64,000 nucleotides of DNA from Bettongia penicillata ogilbyi (GCA_023548195.1 JAJHZJ010000121.1:3844220-3908219), one strand, 5' to 3'; counted from the first letter of the stretch, positions 22,345 to 35,507 are shown. A program made the numbers and translations. Notes: generated from the sequence alone by a model not told the origin.

Positions 22345-22556
22345 TGCAGGGGACAGCTAAGGTGGTAAGGTATGGACAGAGCGCCGGGCCTGAAGTTCAG
22401 AATCTGGCCTGTGTGCCCTGGGCAGTCAGCTAACCCTGCTTGCCTCATTTTCCTTGTCTGTGGAATGAGCCGGAGAAATAACAACCCTCCAGAACCTTTG
22501 CCACGGAAACCTCAGACAGGATTGTGAAGGACTGGGCAAGACTGAAGAGTGACTAA
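22345..22556 (+). repeat. Mar1-like SINE, plus strand
   Basis: tRNA-like head (ggggacagctaaggtggtaa, then acagagcgccgggcc), then gccctgggcagtcagctaac and a gaatgagccggagaaataac block. The tail is gggcaagactgaagagtgac, matching the Mar1/RTE 3' end seen reversed at 13625. Confidence 0.65.
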
Positions 22557-22599
22557 ACCGCAGCGGTAGAGAACCCTCTGGATTGGGGGAGGCCGGAGC

Positions 22600-22730
22600 T
22601 GGGGGTCTTGGGAGATAAGTCGCCTTGCCTCTTCGGGTCTCACTTTGTATTCCAAGATGGAGGCAGGTAATTTCTCAGGTTGGACTAGATAGTCTTTAGG
22701 TGCCCTTTCACTCTTCATGCTCAGTTATTT
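22600..22730 (+). repeat. SINE 3'-part fragment
   Basis: The ttggactagatagtcttt block followed by ggtgccctttcactctt is the usual 3' end of MIR/THER-type SINEs in marsupials. Its 5' part is unclear. Confidence 0.4.
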
Positions 22731-23200
22731 GTTATTGCTTCTGGTAACATGCACGTTAAATCTGGGTAGTGGACTCTTCCTTTTTGGCGTGGTGATTCCT
22801 TAAGCAGTCTAAGTCCTGTCTGGGGAGACAATGTGAGCGCATGTGTGTGTGTTCAGAATTGGTGTGAAGTGCTTTTTGAGGCAAAGCCTCAGCTACTGGG
22901 AGGGTCAACAGAGGCGCTGTGAAGAAGTCAGCGCTTCAGTCTTAACAGCACATGGGGTGTGTGGGGGAGAAGTTACAAGGAAGTGAATGCAGTACAGGTT
23001 TCACAGAATATAAAGAGACTGGAAAAAGTCTGGGTTAGAAGAGGTCTAAACGCCAAGCGACAGAGTCCGCAGTAGGGCTTAGGGGTAATGAAGGAGCTGG
23101 CCAAGCTCACAGAGTCACTCATAAAGCTTTTGGAAAATCCCCTTGGCTGCTGACGAAAGGGAGGGAGCTGTCTCAGCAGTCCGGGTTACTGACTTAGACT
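22731..23200. other. Unassigned, relatively GC- and CpG-richer intronic stretch
   Basis: No gene recognised. It keeps several CpGs, which is uncommon in this window, and could be an old LTR or SINE composite or unique sequence. Confidence 0.3.
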
Positions 23201-23370
23201 AAGTGCGTGTTCGTCCTCCACTGCCGAAGACCAGGCCATCAAAGACATGATGACATGACTCGCACTGGGCTTTGTTTTGAGTGAGGGAGGGCTGGGCAGG
23301 TCACCAGCCTCACTTCTCCTCCAGAGCCATCTGAATCCAGTGACCTGATATTCATCAGGATGACTGGAGA
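23201..23370 (+). repeat. Marsupial SINE/LINE-derived fragment
   Basis: Recognised from the order cgaagaccaggccatcaaag, gagtgagggagggctgg, then caccagcctcacttctcctc and ccagtgacc. I know this arrangement as a very abundant marsupial interspersed repeat, but I cannot name the subfamily with certainty. Confidence 0.5.
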
Positions 23371-23374
23371 TGAC

Positions 23375-23520
23375 CCAGGATGAGGCAGTTGGGGCTAAGT
23401 GACTTGTCCAAGGTCACACAGCTAGTGAGTGTCAAGTGTCTGAGGTGAGATGAGGTGAACTCAGGTCCTCCTGACCCCTGCACTGGTGCTCTATCCACTG
23501 CACCTCCTAGCTGCCCCTGA
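23375..23520 (-). repeat. tRNA-derived SINE, minus strand
   Basis: The minus strand starts near 23518 with ggggcagctaggaggtgcag and tggatagagcacc, and runs to the cactagctgtgtgaccttgg block. Same head as the other Mar1-type SINEs here. Confidence 0.7.
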
Positions 23521-24688
23521 CTTAGAATTATGTCTGTGTAATTGGAGAGAAGTGAATCTTACAGAGCAGATCCAGCTAAAGTATTGGCAATGGATTGATG
23601 ATGTGGAATGAGTAAAGATGAAGACTCAAGGATGACCCTGAGTTTCTGAGCTTCAATGACAGAGGATTGGGGTACCCTACAGAATTTAGACATGTACATC
23701 TTTGAATTATGAAATAAATGCCTGTTGATCTTCAGTTTAAATCGGTTCTTACATATTACTTACCATTCTATAATGTTATTGGTTTGCTATTGGGTCTGTT
23801 CTGGTCAAAATTTTAATTGAAATCTTGTTGGAATATTTCTTCTTTTCCATAGACTATCATGAATTACACAAACATCTTTGATAGTTTAATATTCTATACA
23901 TATTCTTTATATATATTGTTATGTCTCTCCTCTTATGTCTGCTTATAGGTATATGTATGAGTATCCCTCTCCCCTCCTTTTTTTAGTGTGGAGTAGCTAG
24001 GTAACCACTGACAGCATTATCTTAAGAAGTTGGCAGCATTTTGCTGAGAGAGCATTGTGATTTTACTGATTTTGTTCAGTTATTGTGCATGCTAAGCACT
24101 ACCTAGAAAAGTCTGGAGGGAAAAAAATCTGAAAGATCCATCTGTTCATTTCTGCTACGCTGCGCTGATATAAGATTACGCTAATCTGGTTGCTTGTCAG
24201 GACAGGTTAGTGAAAGCTGATGAATGGATGAGGTTTAGGATGAACTAGTTCTTTGGAAAATTATAAGCTCCCCCTGTTGATACCATGTTAAGTGTAGCAG
24301 AATCAGTTGATCTCTGATCAAGTTGAATGTTTCAATTTAACATTTGCCTTAGAAAAGTTAAAAAAGTTTGTTTTAAAACTAAAAGTTGAAAATTATATCA
24401 CATGTTAACATGCATTAAGAAAAGTAATTTATACTATTCACAAATACCTGTAAGACTTTGATTTTTGCTTTACATGCCCTATAACATACTATGTATTGCT
24501 AATTCTTTCCCTTTTCCCCTCTTGAGCATATATCTTATTATATGTTTTTTAGTCATGGAGAAGGAATTATTAAGTATAATTAACCTTACTTCCACTTGGG
24601 TTTGCAAATTTCCTCATTTATTTGTTTGTTTATCTTTTTGTTTTTTTTAAAAAAGGTACATATTGACTGACAGTTTCTGACCTTGTAG
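23521..24688. other. PCCA intron end, no repeat recognised
   Basis: Upstream intron leading to the acceptor at 24687-24688 (gaccttgtag). There is a long T run at 24634-24648. No exon seen. Confidence 0.4.
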
Positions 24689-26255
<1,567 letters not shown>

Positions 26256-26330
26256 GATCCCTATAAGTCTTTTGGTTTACCTTCCGTTGGCAGATTGTCT
26301 CAGTATGAAGAGCCATCATATCTTCCTGGT
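26256..26330 (+). CDS. PCCA: PCCA exon: biotin carboxylase C-terminal subdomain (25 codons)
   Basis: Seventy-five nt, phase 0 to phase 0, acceptor tttttag and strong donor gtaagt. Reads [20 protein letters not shown] then SYLPG. It follows the previous exon directly in the protein: CRVYAE-DPYK is the conserved ECR...AEDP motif of biotin carboxylases, split at the splice junction. By recollection it covers about human residues 404-428. The EEPSY segment differs from the human QEPLH; the rest is nearly identical. The open frame and intact sites argue for a functional gene. Confidence 0.95.
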
Positions 26331-27479
26331 GTAAGTCATTCAAGCTTTCCTATTCAATGAGCACCTAAAAATCATATTGAAGAGATGTTAAGACCAAGGG
26401 TTTGGATTATGGAAACAAGTTAAATGCATGTGATAAGTAAAATCCTTTCAGAAGACTATACCCTGCACTAGCAAGGTGAAGAGACATTTTGAATAAGGAT
26501 ATTTAACTTATAAAAAGTGTTTTGCCATCTAGAGGCAACAGAAATATGAGAAACTAGTTACAGTCATCTTTCTGTTATAATTTATTCTTATCATATAACT
26601 CTTCAAACGACATATACTTGTAGTAGTTGGGAAATGACGTCCAAGTTCCAAACCAGCTGTGTAACTGTGTTAGGGAAATAGAGTGTGCTTATTTTTTTTA
26701 GCTTTATAGCTTTGAGAGAATAAATATCATTTACTATAGTTAAAGAAAGGTGATTGTTTAACTTTGTGTGCGTGTGTGTATGCATAAATAAACTCATATG
26801 TGCACTATCATCTGTACTAAATAATTGTTTCTTAAGTAGTTTTTGCTGCATAAAAAGAACAAGAATTTCTAATCAAGGTGGTCAAAGTAATAAGTGCATA
26901 TATATGACACTGTGTCAACTTGTGGAATGACAAGGCTGTACCATCTGTGAGTGTGATTACTCAATCTGCAAGATTACAGGAAGAATGCTAAATTTGAAGA
27001 TGTTAGTGGATATATGATATATTTCACTTTTTAAATTGTTTTTGCCCATGTGCTTTCAAAAGGAACTTGACCTTTTTGAGGCTTGGGAGCTTCATGCTGT
27101 GTTCAAAGCCCCAAGGCAGAAAAAAAATGGTAAAGCTTTAACTGGCATTATGACATTAAATAGTAGTTAAGAAAGTAAGTGTCATAGACATATCTAAACA
27201 TTTTTTTAATCAAACGAAAAAAGTATTAAATAAGAATTTACAATGATTACTCTAGTAGTTAGAAGTTTTCACCATGTTGTAAGAGCTAACAGGATGTCAA
27301 ACATTTTGCCCTTGCAAGTTTTTGCAATTTGCAATTTTCAAACGTGAGACCTGTTGAAAGTACAAGTGATAATGGACAAACTATACCCCCTACAGTCTTT
27401 GTCCCACCAAATCTTTCTTCAATTAATGCTGCAGCGGGAGTTTTATGTAATAACATTTGCGCTTGTGAGCCATCCATAG

Positions 27480-27900
27480 AAAGAAAAAACAATTAAAATG
27501 CCTTAAATGTTCTGCTTACTGCTGTTATTTGCTTGTGTGAATGTTGCATGTCAGCTAAATGGACCAAGGAATAGATAAAGTGATTGGGTGCAGGAGAGTG
27601 CACACTAAGCTTTGTCTATCATTATTGCTGGGAGCAATCAAATTGATGCCAGCAGGACAGTAGATGCGTTGACAGCTGTAATTATGTATCTCCATGGTGA
27701 TCACTTTTGGCCTGTCATGGAAGCCCACGAGTCCCCTCCCTTGCAAGCATTTAATCAGATTGGGCTGTCACTTGTCAGGTAGACATGGCGGGCTGGGAGT
27801 TGTGCTTAGGGGGAGAGGTGAATTGAAAATGAAGGGTGGGAGATGCCTGATAGCTTCACGTAGTCTATCTCTGGTACTGAAGAAAGAAAATTTTTAATTA
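27480..27900. promoter_or_regulatory. Candidate conserved non-coding/enhancer island 1
   Basis: Non-repetitive, more GC-balanced than its surroundings, and dense in homeodomain/TALE-like strings: ttgacagctgtaattatg at 27670-27687 and gggctgtcacttgtcagg nearby, with TGACAG/CTGTCA cores, plus gtgattggg and atcaaattgatg. No open frame of note. PCCA lies beside ZIC2/ZIC5 in mammals, so an intronic developmental enhancer is plausible. This is inference from composition only. Confidence 0.35.
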
Positions 27901-28343
27901 TGCTAGAGGCTTGTGATCAGTGATTTGTGGATCTTATTTGGAGTTGCTGGGGTATTTTCTTCTTTTTCTTCTGCTTTTTTGGGTTTTCGTTCTGTACCTT
28001 ATTAAAGTATATGATCTCTCTTTTTGACCTGATCATTTTGGTCTTTTGGGGGTACATTAGAATATATACTTTCTGGAATTAATTGAACTTTCATACATTA
28101 TGGTTCATGTTCTCTTTTCAAACATGTTCTTTTTCAGTATTTATTTCTGTGCCAAAGGTGCAGATTTGATTTTAGGTTTCTGGTCCCAGAATTGTTTTGA
28201 AAAGTAATGTTTTCAATATGAACTTTTGCTTTGCTTTGAAATTGCTCTAAATATATTGGAGTTTTCATTTTGAAATAATTGATGCCCAATTAATGTAGCT
28301 TTGGTTATTTAAATGTCATGTTGATTTGTTTTAACTTTACAAA

Positions 28344-28535
28344 GGAAGAGAGTATGGTATAGTGGAGAGATCGTGGTTCTTGATAGGAGAAAGCCCAAAT
28401 TTCAGTCTCTTTTTACTCCTTCCTAGCTGTTTGGTCTTGGGCAAGCCACAGTATGCTCTGAGACTGTTTTCTGTAAAATGGGTTACTTTTACCACTAAGA
28501 GAACTGTTAAGAAAGAAACAAAATGCTGCCTGTCT
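28344..28535 (+). repeat. MIR-type SINE, plus strand
   Basis: Shows gagagtatggtatagtggag, ttcctagctgtttggtcttg, gggcaagccac and ctgtaaaatgggttac in MIR order. Old. Confidence 0.65.
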
Positions 28536-29479
28536 CTTCTCCCTCTTTCACATCCCCACGTTTATTTAAATGTGAGTAGTAATTATTTTTATTACTATTC
28601 AAACTGTTTGATTTCCTATACAAATCAATAAAATAACATGACACATGCTTTTATTAATTCAGAATTTAGAGATTCTTTGGATAAGTTATCATGGACCTTA
28701 TTGCCATTTGGTAACCTTACCTAAAATAATGTGATCGGAGTTTACTTACTCTTTATAATCCTTTGTCATTCATAATCTTTATGATTCCTTTTATTTTCTT
28801 AAAGTATAGAAAATGAAATGAAGTGGGAATGAATTTATCTTGAACATTGATACTATAATATGAAGGGACAGTTCCAGAAAAAGTTTTTGATTTAGTTTGA
28901 CATCTCTAAATTTATTTGCATGTTTGAGAAGGGCACTATTGTTTTAAAGATCACACAATTATAAGGTTACTACCTCTTTGCCCATTTTGTCATATGAACA
29001 ATAAAATTAAAGATAGCAATAGCTTTGGGGTTATATTACCAAGTTGAGAAGTTCCATGTTTGAAGAAATTTAAATAGTGGAATAATTTAGTACTAGTTGT
29101 TTTCAAAATTGTTTTTTCCATTTGCTTAATATTTATTATATTAATATGTCTTTGGTAAAACTCCAATTTTATCTTCTTCAAGCATAATTAAATTGTATTT
29201 TAAAATTTGGTTGTGGTGTAATTAAAATTCACTTCCCTTTGCATTTTTAGGTAAATGTAGGCATTGTATATGTATTTTTCCTCCGTTTGCAAGTACAGGC
29301 ATTAAAATACAATGTATACATTTTTATATTATCTTTTAAACCTTTATCATAGTGTATAGTAAAAAAAAGAATTAAGCCTGTTCGTACATAATTTGGTGTC
29401 ATTTGTATAATAAAGCCATCATCCTATTCTCATGTGGATATCCTAGACAAGAGGTTTTACATGTGGTCCCTTGATAATT

Positions 29480-30260
29480 GCCTAAATTAAAATATTAAAG
29501 CCCTAACAGCCGCTGCGTTGACCTTTTTCTGCCTCGCTGCAGACAGATGAGCTGCTGTTTATTAGAAAGGTTTCTTCCCACAGGTGAAGATCTGTGTGAG
29601 CTTCTAGTCTTCTTTACCTAACCCCTTTACAATGTTGTGTATCAAAGTCCTGCTGTTCTAGTAACTTCTATCGAATTCCTCTGTCTTCAAGATCCCTGGA
29701 ATGTGATGTTTCTCAGTCTTGAATATTTTGATTAGTTTTAAAATACTTCACATTCCAAACTCAACAGCAACAATTTAATAAATATTTATTCCCCAGCAAC
29801 TGCTCATTTTAAAAGTTTTGTGTGGCTAACCTTCGTGCCACATTGATGAAATCAAACTGAGAGATGAAAACAAGAACCAGAGATATACTAACTAACTTGT
29901 TGGCTGGTTAACAGCAATCAGGTTCTTCAAAAGAATTTTTTGAACTTGTGCTGGTTTTTTTCTCTCATCAAAATTGCAGAATCGGAGCTTTAATTGGGGC
30001 TATGTCCTTAAAAAGCGAAGCCATGGATAAAGCTGTGTAAACATTAAAGCCTCAGGGGAAAAACAGCAAGGGAAAAAAAAGTATTTTACAGTTGAGAGGG
30101 TGAAGCAGGAAAAGAAAGTGTTACAGACATGAAAGCCATAGGACTTGTATTCCCATAATAACTGATAAGCTCTGCTGAATTTGCGTCTCCATTGGAGCTC
30201 TCAGAAGGGTGCGGTGGGGAATGTGCCTTAGAAGGGGCTCCAGGTGGAAGCCACCAACAA
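29480..30260. promoter_or_regulatory. Candidate conserved non-coding/enhancer island 2
   Basis: About 780 bp of non-repetitive sequence between AT-rich flanks. Notable strings: ccgctgcgttgacctttttc at 29511-29530, gacagatgagctgctg, ctttaattggggctatg, gataaagctgtgtaaacatt (GATA and forkhead-like), and gcgtctccattggagctc. I see no repeat family and no splice-bounded exon. Its regulatory role is inferred. Confidence 0.35.
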
Positions 30261-30633
30261 ATAATAATAAATGCATCCTAAAGTTCTGTTTACTTTATAA
30301 AAACGTTTTGTTATGTGCATGTATTGTGCTGCTCCTTATGGTCCTTTCCTTTGAGTGGAAACAAAGCAATTTGTTCTACTGTATTTTCAGAGATCACAAG
30401 TGATTTGGCTAATAAGTAGCTTTAGATTGCTTTTGTCTTTTCCTTAAAGGAGAAATGTTAATTCAGAGTAAATAATATATGGGTTTTCCCCATTAGAATA
30501 GGGAGAAAAATTTAAAGTACTTTGCATAAAAGGAATGTTTACCCTTTAACTTGCCTACAATTTGGCCTGTTTAAAAAACGTCTACTAAATGTGGAATAAT
30601 TTTTGTTGCTTTTTTTCTTTATCTTTCTCCTAG

Positions 30634-30702
30634 GTTCGAGTTGACAGTGGGATTCAACCAGGAAGTGATATCAGCATTTATTATGATCCAATGATATCAA
30701 AA
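30634..30702 (+). CDS. PCCA: PCCA exon: biotin carboxylase catalytic Arg segment (23 codons)
   Basis: Sixty-nine nt, phase 0 to phase 0. The acceptor tcctag lies behind a clean T-rich tract; the donor is gttagt, with T at +3. Reads VRVDSGIQPGSDISIYYDPM then ISK. The Arg at the second codon aligns with Arg338 of E. coli biotin carboxylase, which stabilises the biotin enolate. YYDPMISK is the conserved YDxMIxK motif. By recollection it is about human residues 429-451 and identical or nearly so. Confidence 0.96.
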
Positions 30703-32558
30703 GTTAGTTGTTTTTCTTAACCATCTTCTCAAAAGACAATGCATGTATTATAGATTTAAAAAAAAATTCACCTTTCATGTGAGTCATGTGCTGTATGATT
30801 ATTTGAAACATTAGTACAAATGGTGATAGTGGAAGGAGAGAAGATTTTAAAGTGTATTATTAGTTTTATTTTTTTCCCTTTAGTCTTAGTAAAAGAAAAA
30901 AAAAGGTTTGGACAATTTAGTATAGATTTTTTTTATGTCTACTAAATAATACATATGCTAATATGCAAATGATAAAAATAATAAAACTTGTAAGATAAAT
31001 ATTAATAAGTGAGTGAAAGGAAAGGATGGTAAATCATGAATGACTAGGGATCAAGGAAAAACATAACTGCTCTTTTTCCTGTAGGTTGCAGTATATATTG
31101 GATGCAAATGGACTTTTGCCACTTCGTAACTAATTTAAAACATAGCTGGTTATTTAAGGAATTAACTAATCAAAAGTTTGTACCTTATTTCTGTAAGAGA
31201 GCAGGGGTGTTTTCTTGCTGCCTTGCAGGGCTGTATACCTTTCACAGTAGCTCAAGGGTCTGCCTATCTGTGAAGTATTTAGAACACTTTTTTCCCTTAA
31301 AGGAAAGTTTGAGTGTACTGAAAGTAGTGCTCTTGGATCTTAGCAAGGGAAATGATCAGTATTCTTAGAAATTCTTTATTTTTTATGATGAGATGGACTT
31401 CATCCCAGAAGTTTCCTCAGGAATGAAATTTCTTCCCAGAATTTGGCATAATGATTAAAACAATCATATTTATTAAACATTCTGTAAGGAACCCACTGTT
31501 CCCTCTCCATTGTGTATATTAGTTCCATTCTAATGACAAAGTTGTAGTTTTCCATTTAATGAGTTCTAGGTATGTTCTATTTTTATATGTGATAAATTTT
31601 TTAAAAATTTAAATATTAAAATGTTCTGCTTACGAAGGCATACAAATGTACTTATGTTTAAGTAAATCCAACTTTCTGGATATTTCTCTGAGAAAATTTA
31701 AAAATTCAAACTTTGCAGAATGACTATAACCCAAACAAGTAAAATTTTTATAGGCAGAAAAGAGGATGTGTGTGAGAGATAAAAAAATTATCAACAAAAC
31801 AGAAACTGAAGACTTAAGTATTTTGGCTAACAGCAATATCAGAAATAACTAAGCTTTTAAAAATTGATATCCATCTCTTTTGCCTTTATCTATTTCATTT
31901 GAATACTCACAATAAACTGTGGACCTAATGGTCTATAATATGGTTGATTTAAATACATAACTTAAGTGAAGCTATTTTCAGAGTTCATTTAGTTAAGACT
32001 GATAGACCTAGCATGATAGTTTAAGAATACAAAAGAATTAAGGGGATATTTTTGTTGTAGGCTAGTTTATTGGATTAGAACATGTTGTCACTTGATTATC
32101 TGATGTTTTCTTGAAAATTTATTTAGTAGCATGAATAGAATATTTAGCGAAGACATAGCACTGATTCAGTTGGGCACAGCCCTCTGCTTCCATATTTGCC
32201 AAATGGGTTGCCTACTTCACAGGGTGTATAAAACTGGATAAACTCTTTTGTTTGGGTATTTATACTAAAATGACCAGGAAGCTCTACTAATGGTTCAATC
32301 CTTAGTCCCCCTGACCAAGAAATTCTCAGGGACAGCTTTGTTTTCTTTTAGGGGGAAAACCAGCCTAACCTACATGGGATAGATTTTTCTCCTACTGTAT
32401 CAGATAAATGTCAGCATTCCACATCTCGACCTCTGTCAATATAATGAGATGTGGAAAAAGGCAACAAACCCAATGAAAATAGCATGGATCTTAATATTGA
32501 TTGGATTTCAGCTTGCTTATTTACTTGTTTTATAACTAATGAACCATACCATCTTACA
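30703..32558 (+). other. PCCA intron, first part
   Basis: No repeat or RNA gene recognised in 30703-32558. A short open stretch at 31102-31368 shows no similarity I know and no coding features. Confidence 0.5.
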
Positions 32559-32559
32559 G

Positions 32560-32833
32560 ACACATATACATCCCTAAGCACAATTTTTGAAAACTTTTAC
32601 TTTTTCTCTCTCTCTTTAGATATATTCATACATATACATATATGTATATGTATATAGATATTCCTATATGCATATATATATAATTACATATATACATTTA
32701 TATGAAGATTTTTATTAGAATAAATTGTCATAGTCTTCTTAAATAGCTGGCCTAAATCAAATATTTATTTGTCTAAAGATTTAAATATATTTATTTTAAA
32801 ATATATTTATATATATTAATATAACAAATATAT
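32560..32833. repeat. TA/ATAT-rich low-complexity tract
   Basis: Clusters of catatacatatatg and ttaaatatatttatt units make a low-complexity A/T region directly before the HAL1 3' fragment. It may include that element's tail. Confidence 0.8.
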
Positions 32834-33662
32834 TTAAATATTTATTTTCAGCATTCATTTCTGTAAGATTTTGAGTTCCAAATTTTCTCTCCATCTTCTT
32901 CCTCCCCCGACTCCAAGATGGAATGCATTTTGATTACTCCTTCCCCCTGTCTTATCACTTTCCCCTTTACTTTCTTGAAGGGCAAGTTAGATTTCTGTGC
33001 CCCATTGCCTGTATATCTTATTTCCCAGTTGCATGTAAAAGCAATTTTTTAACGTTTGTTTTTAAAACTTTTGAGTTCCAAGTTCTTTCCCTTTTTCCCC
33101 TCTCCACCCACTCCCGTTGAGAAGGCAAGCAGTTCAATGTGGTTTATGCAAAACACCTCCATAATAGCCATGTTGTGGGACTATATTTCCCTGTATTTCC
33201 CCATCCCATGCCCCAGTTATTCTATTGTCTCCTTTGACCCTATCCCTTTTCTAAAGATTTTGTTTTTGACTACCCCTCCCCCAATCTCCTCTCCCTTCTT
33301 TCATTCCTTTCCAACACCTCCCTGCCATTCCCCCCAAACGCACACTTTCCCCCTACTTTCCGGTAAGGAAAGATACCTAATTGAGTGTGTATATTATTCC
33401 CTCCTTAAGCCAAACCTGATGAGTGTAAGGTTCACTCACTGGTTCTCACTTCCCCCTCGTCCCCTCTATTGTGAAACCTTTTTCTTGCCTGCTTTATTTG
33501 AGATAATTTACCTTATTCTTTCTCTCCCTTTCTCCTTCTCCCAATATATTCCTCTCTTATTCATTAATTTTGTTTTTTAGATATCATTCCTTCATATTCA
33601 GCTCACCCTGGGTCATCTGTCTCTCTCTCTGTCTTTCTGTCTCTCTCCTTGAACTACCCTAA
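32834..33662 (-). mobile_element. HAL1 copy E: 5'-truncated 3' UTR fragment, minus strand, abutting a PCCA exon
   Basis: From about 32849 the plus strand reads the reverse of the HAL1 3' end (compare 5160-5960 and 45480-46290), block by block, to a CT-rich run at 33618-33650 where other copies have their CA tract. ORF1 and the 5' UTR are absent. The string ttaaatatttatttt occurs at 32834-32848 and at 33663-33677 and may be a target-site duplication, although the left copy could also be the element's own tail. The right copy lies inside the acceptor region of the next PCCA exon. Confidence 0.75.
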
Positions 33663-33686
33663 TTAAATATTTATTTTTGTTTTTAG
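33618..33686 (+). promoter_or_regulatory. PCCA: 3' splice site region of the last visible PCCA exon
   Basis: AG at 33685-33686, preceded by a T-rich tract broken by A residues (tttatttttgttttt). The best branch-point-like string is ccctaat at 33657-33663, with A at 33662 about 24 nt upstream of the AG. Pyrimidine-rich HAL1-derived sequence lies just upstream. The branch-point call is a motif match only. Confidence 0.55.
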
Positions 33687-33762
33687 TTAATTTCTTATGG
33701 TTCTAATAGAACTGAAGCACTGGAGAGAATGGAAGCAGCTCTGGATAATTATGTCATTCGAG
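33687..33762 (+). CDS. PCCA: PCCA exon: end of biotin carboxylase domain (25 codons plus 1 nt)
   Basis: Seventy-six nt, phase 0 start and phase 1 end, donor gtaact. Reads [20 protein letters not shown] then NYVIR, with the first base of the next Gly codon. It continues the preceding exon (MISK-LISYG), where the family has the conserved KLIxYGxxRxxA motif after the catalytic core. By recollection it covers about human residues 452-477, with Asn, Glu and Glu-Ala where human has Asp, Lys and Ala-Asp. The following exon (next family motif VTHN) is not in the window. Confidence 0.95.
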
Positions 33763-34899
33763 GTAACTACAAAACTGTAGGTTTCTCTTATGGCATTATA
33801 TGATATGTTGGCATTCACGTCAGGAAATTGTTTAAAGATGTAGCAATTAACACATTAAATAAAAGTCTTCTTTATTAGTTGCAAAGTAAAATTAAAAAGT
33901 TTATGTGAATAAACTGAGATTAATTAAATATAAATATACTTCATTCTTTCATGTGAATAAACTGAGATTAATTAAATATAAATATACTTCATTCTTTCTT
34001 TAGCACTCTTAGATTTTGCATATGAACCCGGCATTTAAATTATTTAAACTTATAATTCATGCTGTAGATTGCCAAAAACATTATAAATTTTGAATGTATT
34101 TTCTGATAGATTCAGTGAACTATTTTAGAATAATTGCAAGGTATTTTAGTTGTTTAACTTGTTTTCTTGCTCACTACAAAGTATTTTTCTGGTTCTGTTT
34201 TAAACAGTTTTTTTCAAAAGCTGTAATTGGTAGTGAACATAAAAGCATTTACAAAAATATTTTAAAACTTAATCATAAGAAAGCTTCACAGATTCAGACT
34301 AGTTTGGGAAAGTATATATAGTTGAATGAATGAAAAGTCTGCCTTTGCTTCAATTCTTCCCCATTATCTAAGGAGAATCTCTCTCCTTCCTTTTTGGTAA
34401 TTTTCCACCTCTCTTCTCAACATATTTGTTCTGCTCCCATACATGGGCCATTCTTTCCCTCCTCTCTCCTAGTCCCAATTCTGATCACCACATTTAAGCA
34501 TAAACATTATGCTGGTGATAGTCAGTATCACACAAAGAAAGAAAAGCCAGGAGTTTGAGTTTGTCTTAGACACGGTGAGTGCCAGCGCCATGTGAAGGCC
34601 TTCAGATTGTCTACCCATCCCTTTTGATTCACCATCTATCTTATACTCATACTCTCTTGGCTTTCTTATGAATTTGAAAACCTACCTCACACTTTTCTTT
34701 CTTTTCTTTTCAACTCTGTCCTTTAATTAGTCGATTTCAACATATATCTTCCTGTCCTCACAGATAGCAGTTTCTGAGCATATTTAACATCCAGGACTTA
34801 GGCCTTATTCCATCTCAGATGAACAAAGAGATGGCTATGATCACCAGTAGCTGTTCAACCTCTATAATTAGGGAATCTGAATTTCCTTATATCTTCTTG
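33763..34899 (+). other. PCCA intron start with a 48-bp tandem duplication
   Basis: A perfect 48-bp unit occurs twice, at 33903-33950 and 33951-33998. The rest (34000-34899) has no gene or repeat I can name. Confidence 0.6.
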
Positions 34900-35455
34900 G
34901 CTTCACCTTTCATCGGTTGATGTAAATCTTTCCTTGTGTCTCTGTATTAATCATATTTACGATTCATTCCAACACAATAAAATCCCATTCCATTCATACA
35001 CAACTTGTTTAGCCATTACTGAGTTGGAAGGCATTCATTGGATTTCTGTGTTTTTGGGCATGTGTGTGTGTGTCTGTGTGTCTGTCTAGATTAGAACTTT
35101 ATTCTTATCAGTGACATCCTTGTGGAATAACCTTCTAGTGGAATCTCAGGGTCTAAGGGTATGGTTTTTGAGTCATTACTAATTGCTTTCTCAAACAATC
35201 GTGGTGACCCTCAGCTTCAGATGCTCTGGTGCGCCTGCCTTCCCACAACCTCTCCGTTGATTTCCCATCTTGTGTCATCTTTGCCAGTTTTTGAAATGAC
35301 ACCCCAGGATTGTTTTGTTGTGCATTTCTTTTAATATTATTCTTTCATATGGTTGGTGATACTTTTGTAATTCTTTTGAAATCTTTTGTTCACTTACGTT
35401 TTGGAAATTAGCTTTTGGTCATCTTTGTGTATTATGTTTGTGTATGTATGTGTGT
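34900..35455 (-). mobile_element. Old L1 ORF2 C-terminal/3' fragment, minus strand
   Basis: Follows the order of the L1 at 39030-39560: ccattccattcatac, a ccttgtggaataacc-like block, then ttgatttcccatcttgtgtc. Heavily diverged; a (TG) patch at 35059-35080 interrupts it. Confidence 0.5.
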
Positions 35456-35507
35456 ATATATATATATATATTTTTTTTTTCCCTCCATATGCATATGTAC
35501 ATATAAA

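Larger units (their letters stand above)
26331..30633 (+). other. PCCA intron (4.3 kb), repeat-poor
   Basis: The least repetitive long stretch of the window. Besides a MIR at 28344 and GT-rich patches near 26770, most is unique-looking. It holds two candidate regulatory islands, annotated separately. Confidence 0.85.

Noticed and set aside
22345..23520. tRNA-like heads considered as tRNA genes
   Set aside because: They belong to SINEs; no cloverleaf with intact arms can be drawn.
1..24688. Search for the PCCA exon upstream of VEHP (family motif EMNTRLQ)
   Set aside because: No splice-bounded match found; the exon lies left of the window.
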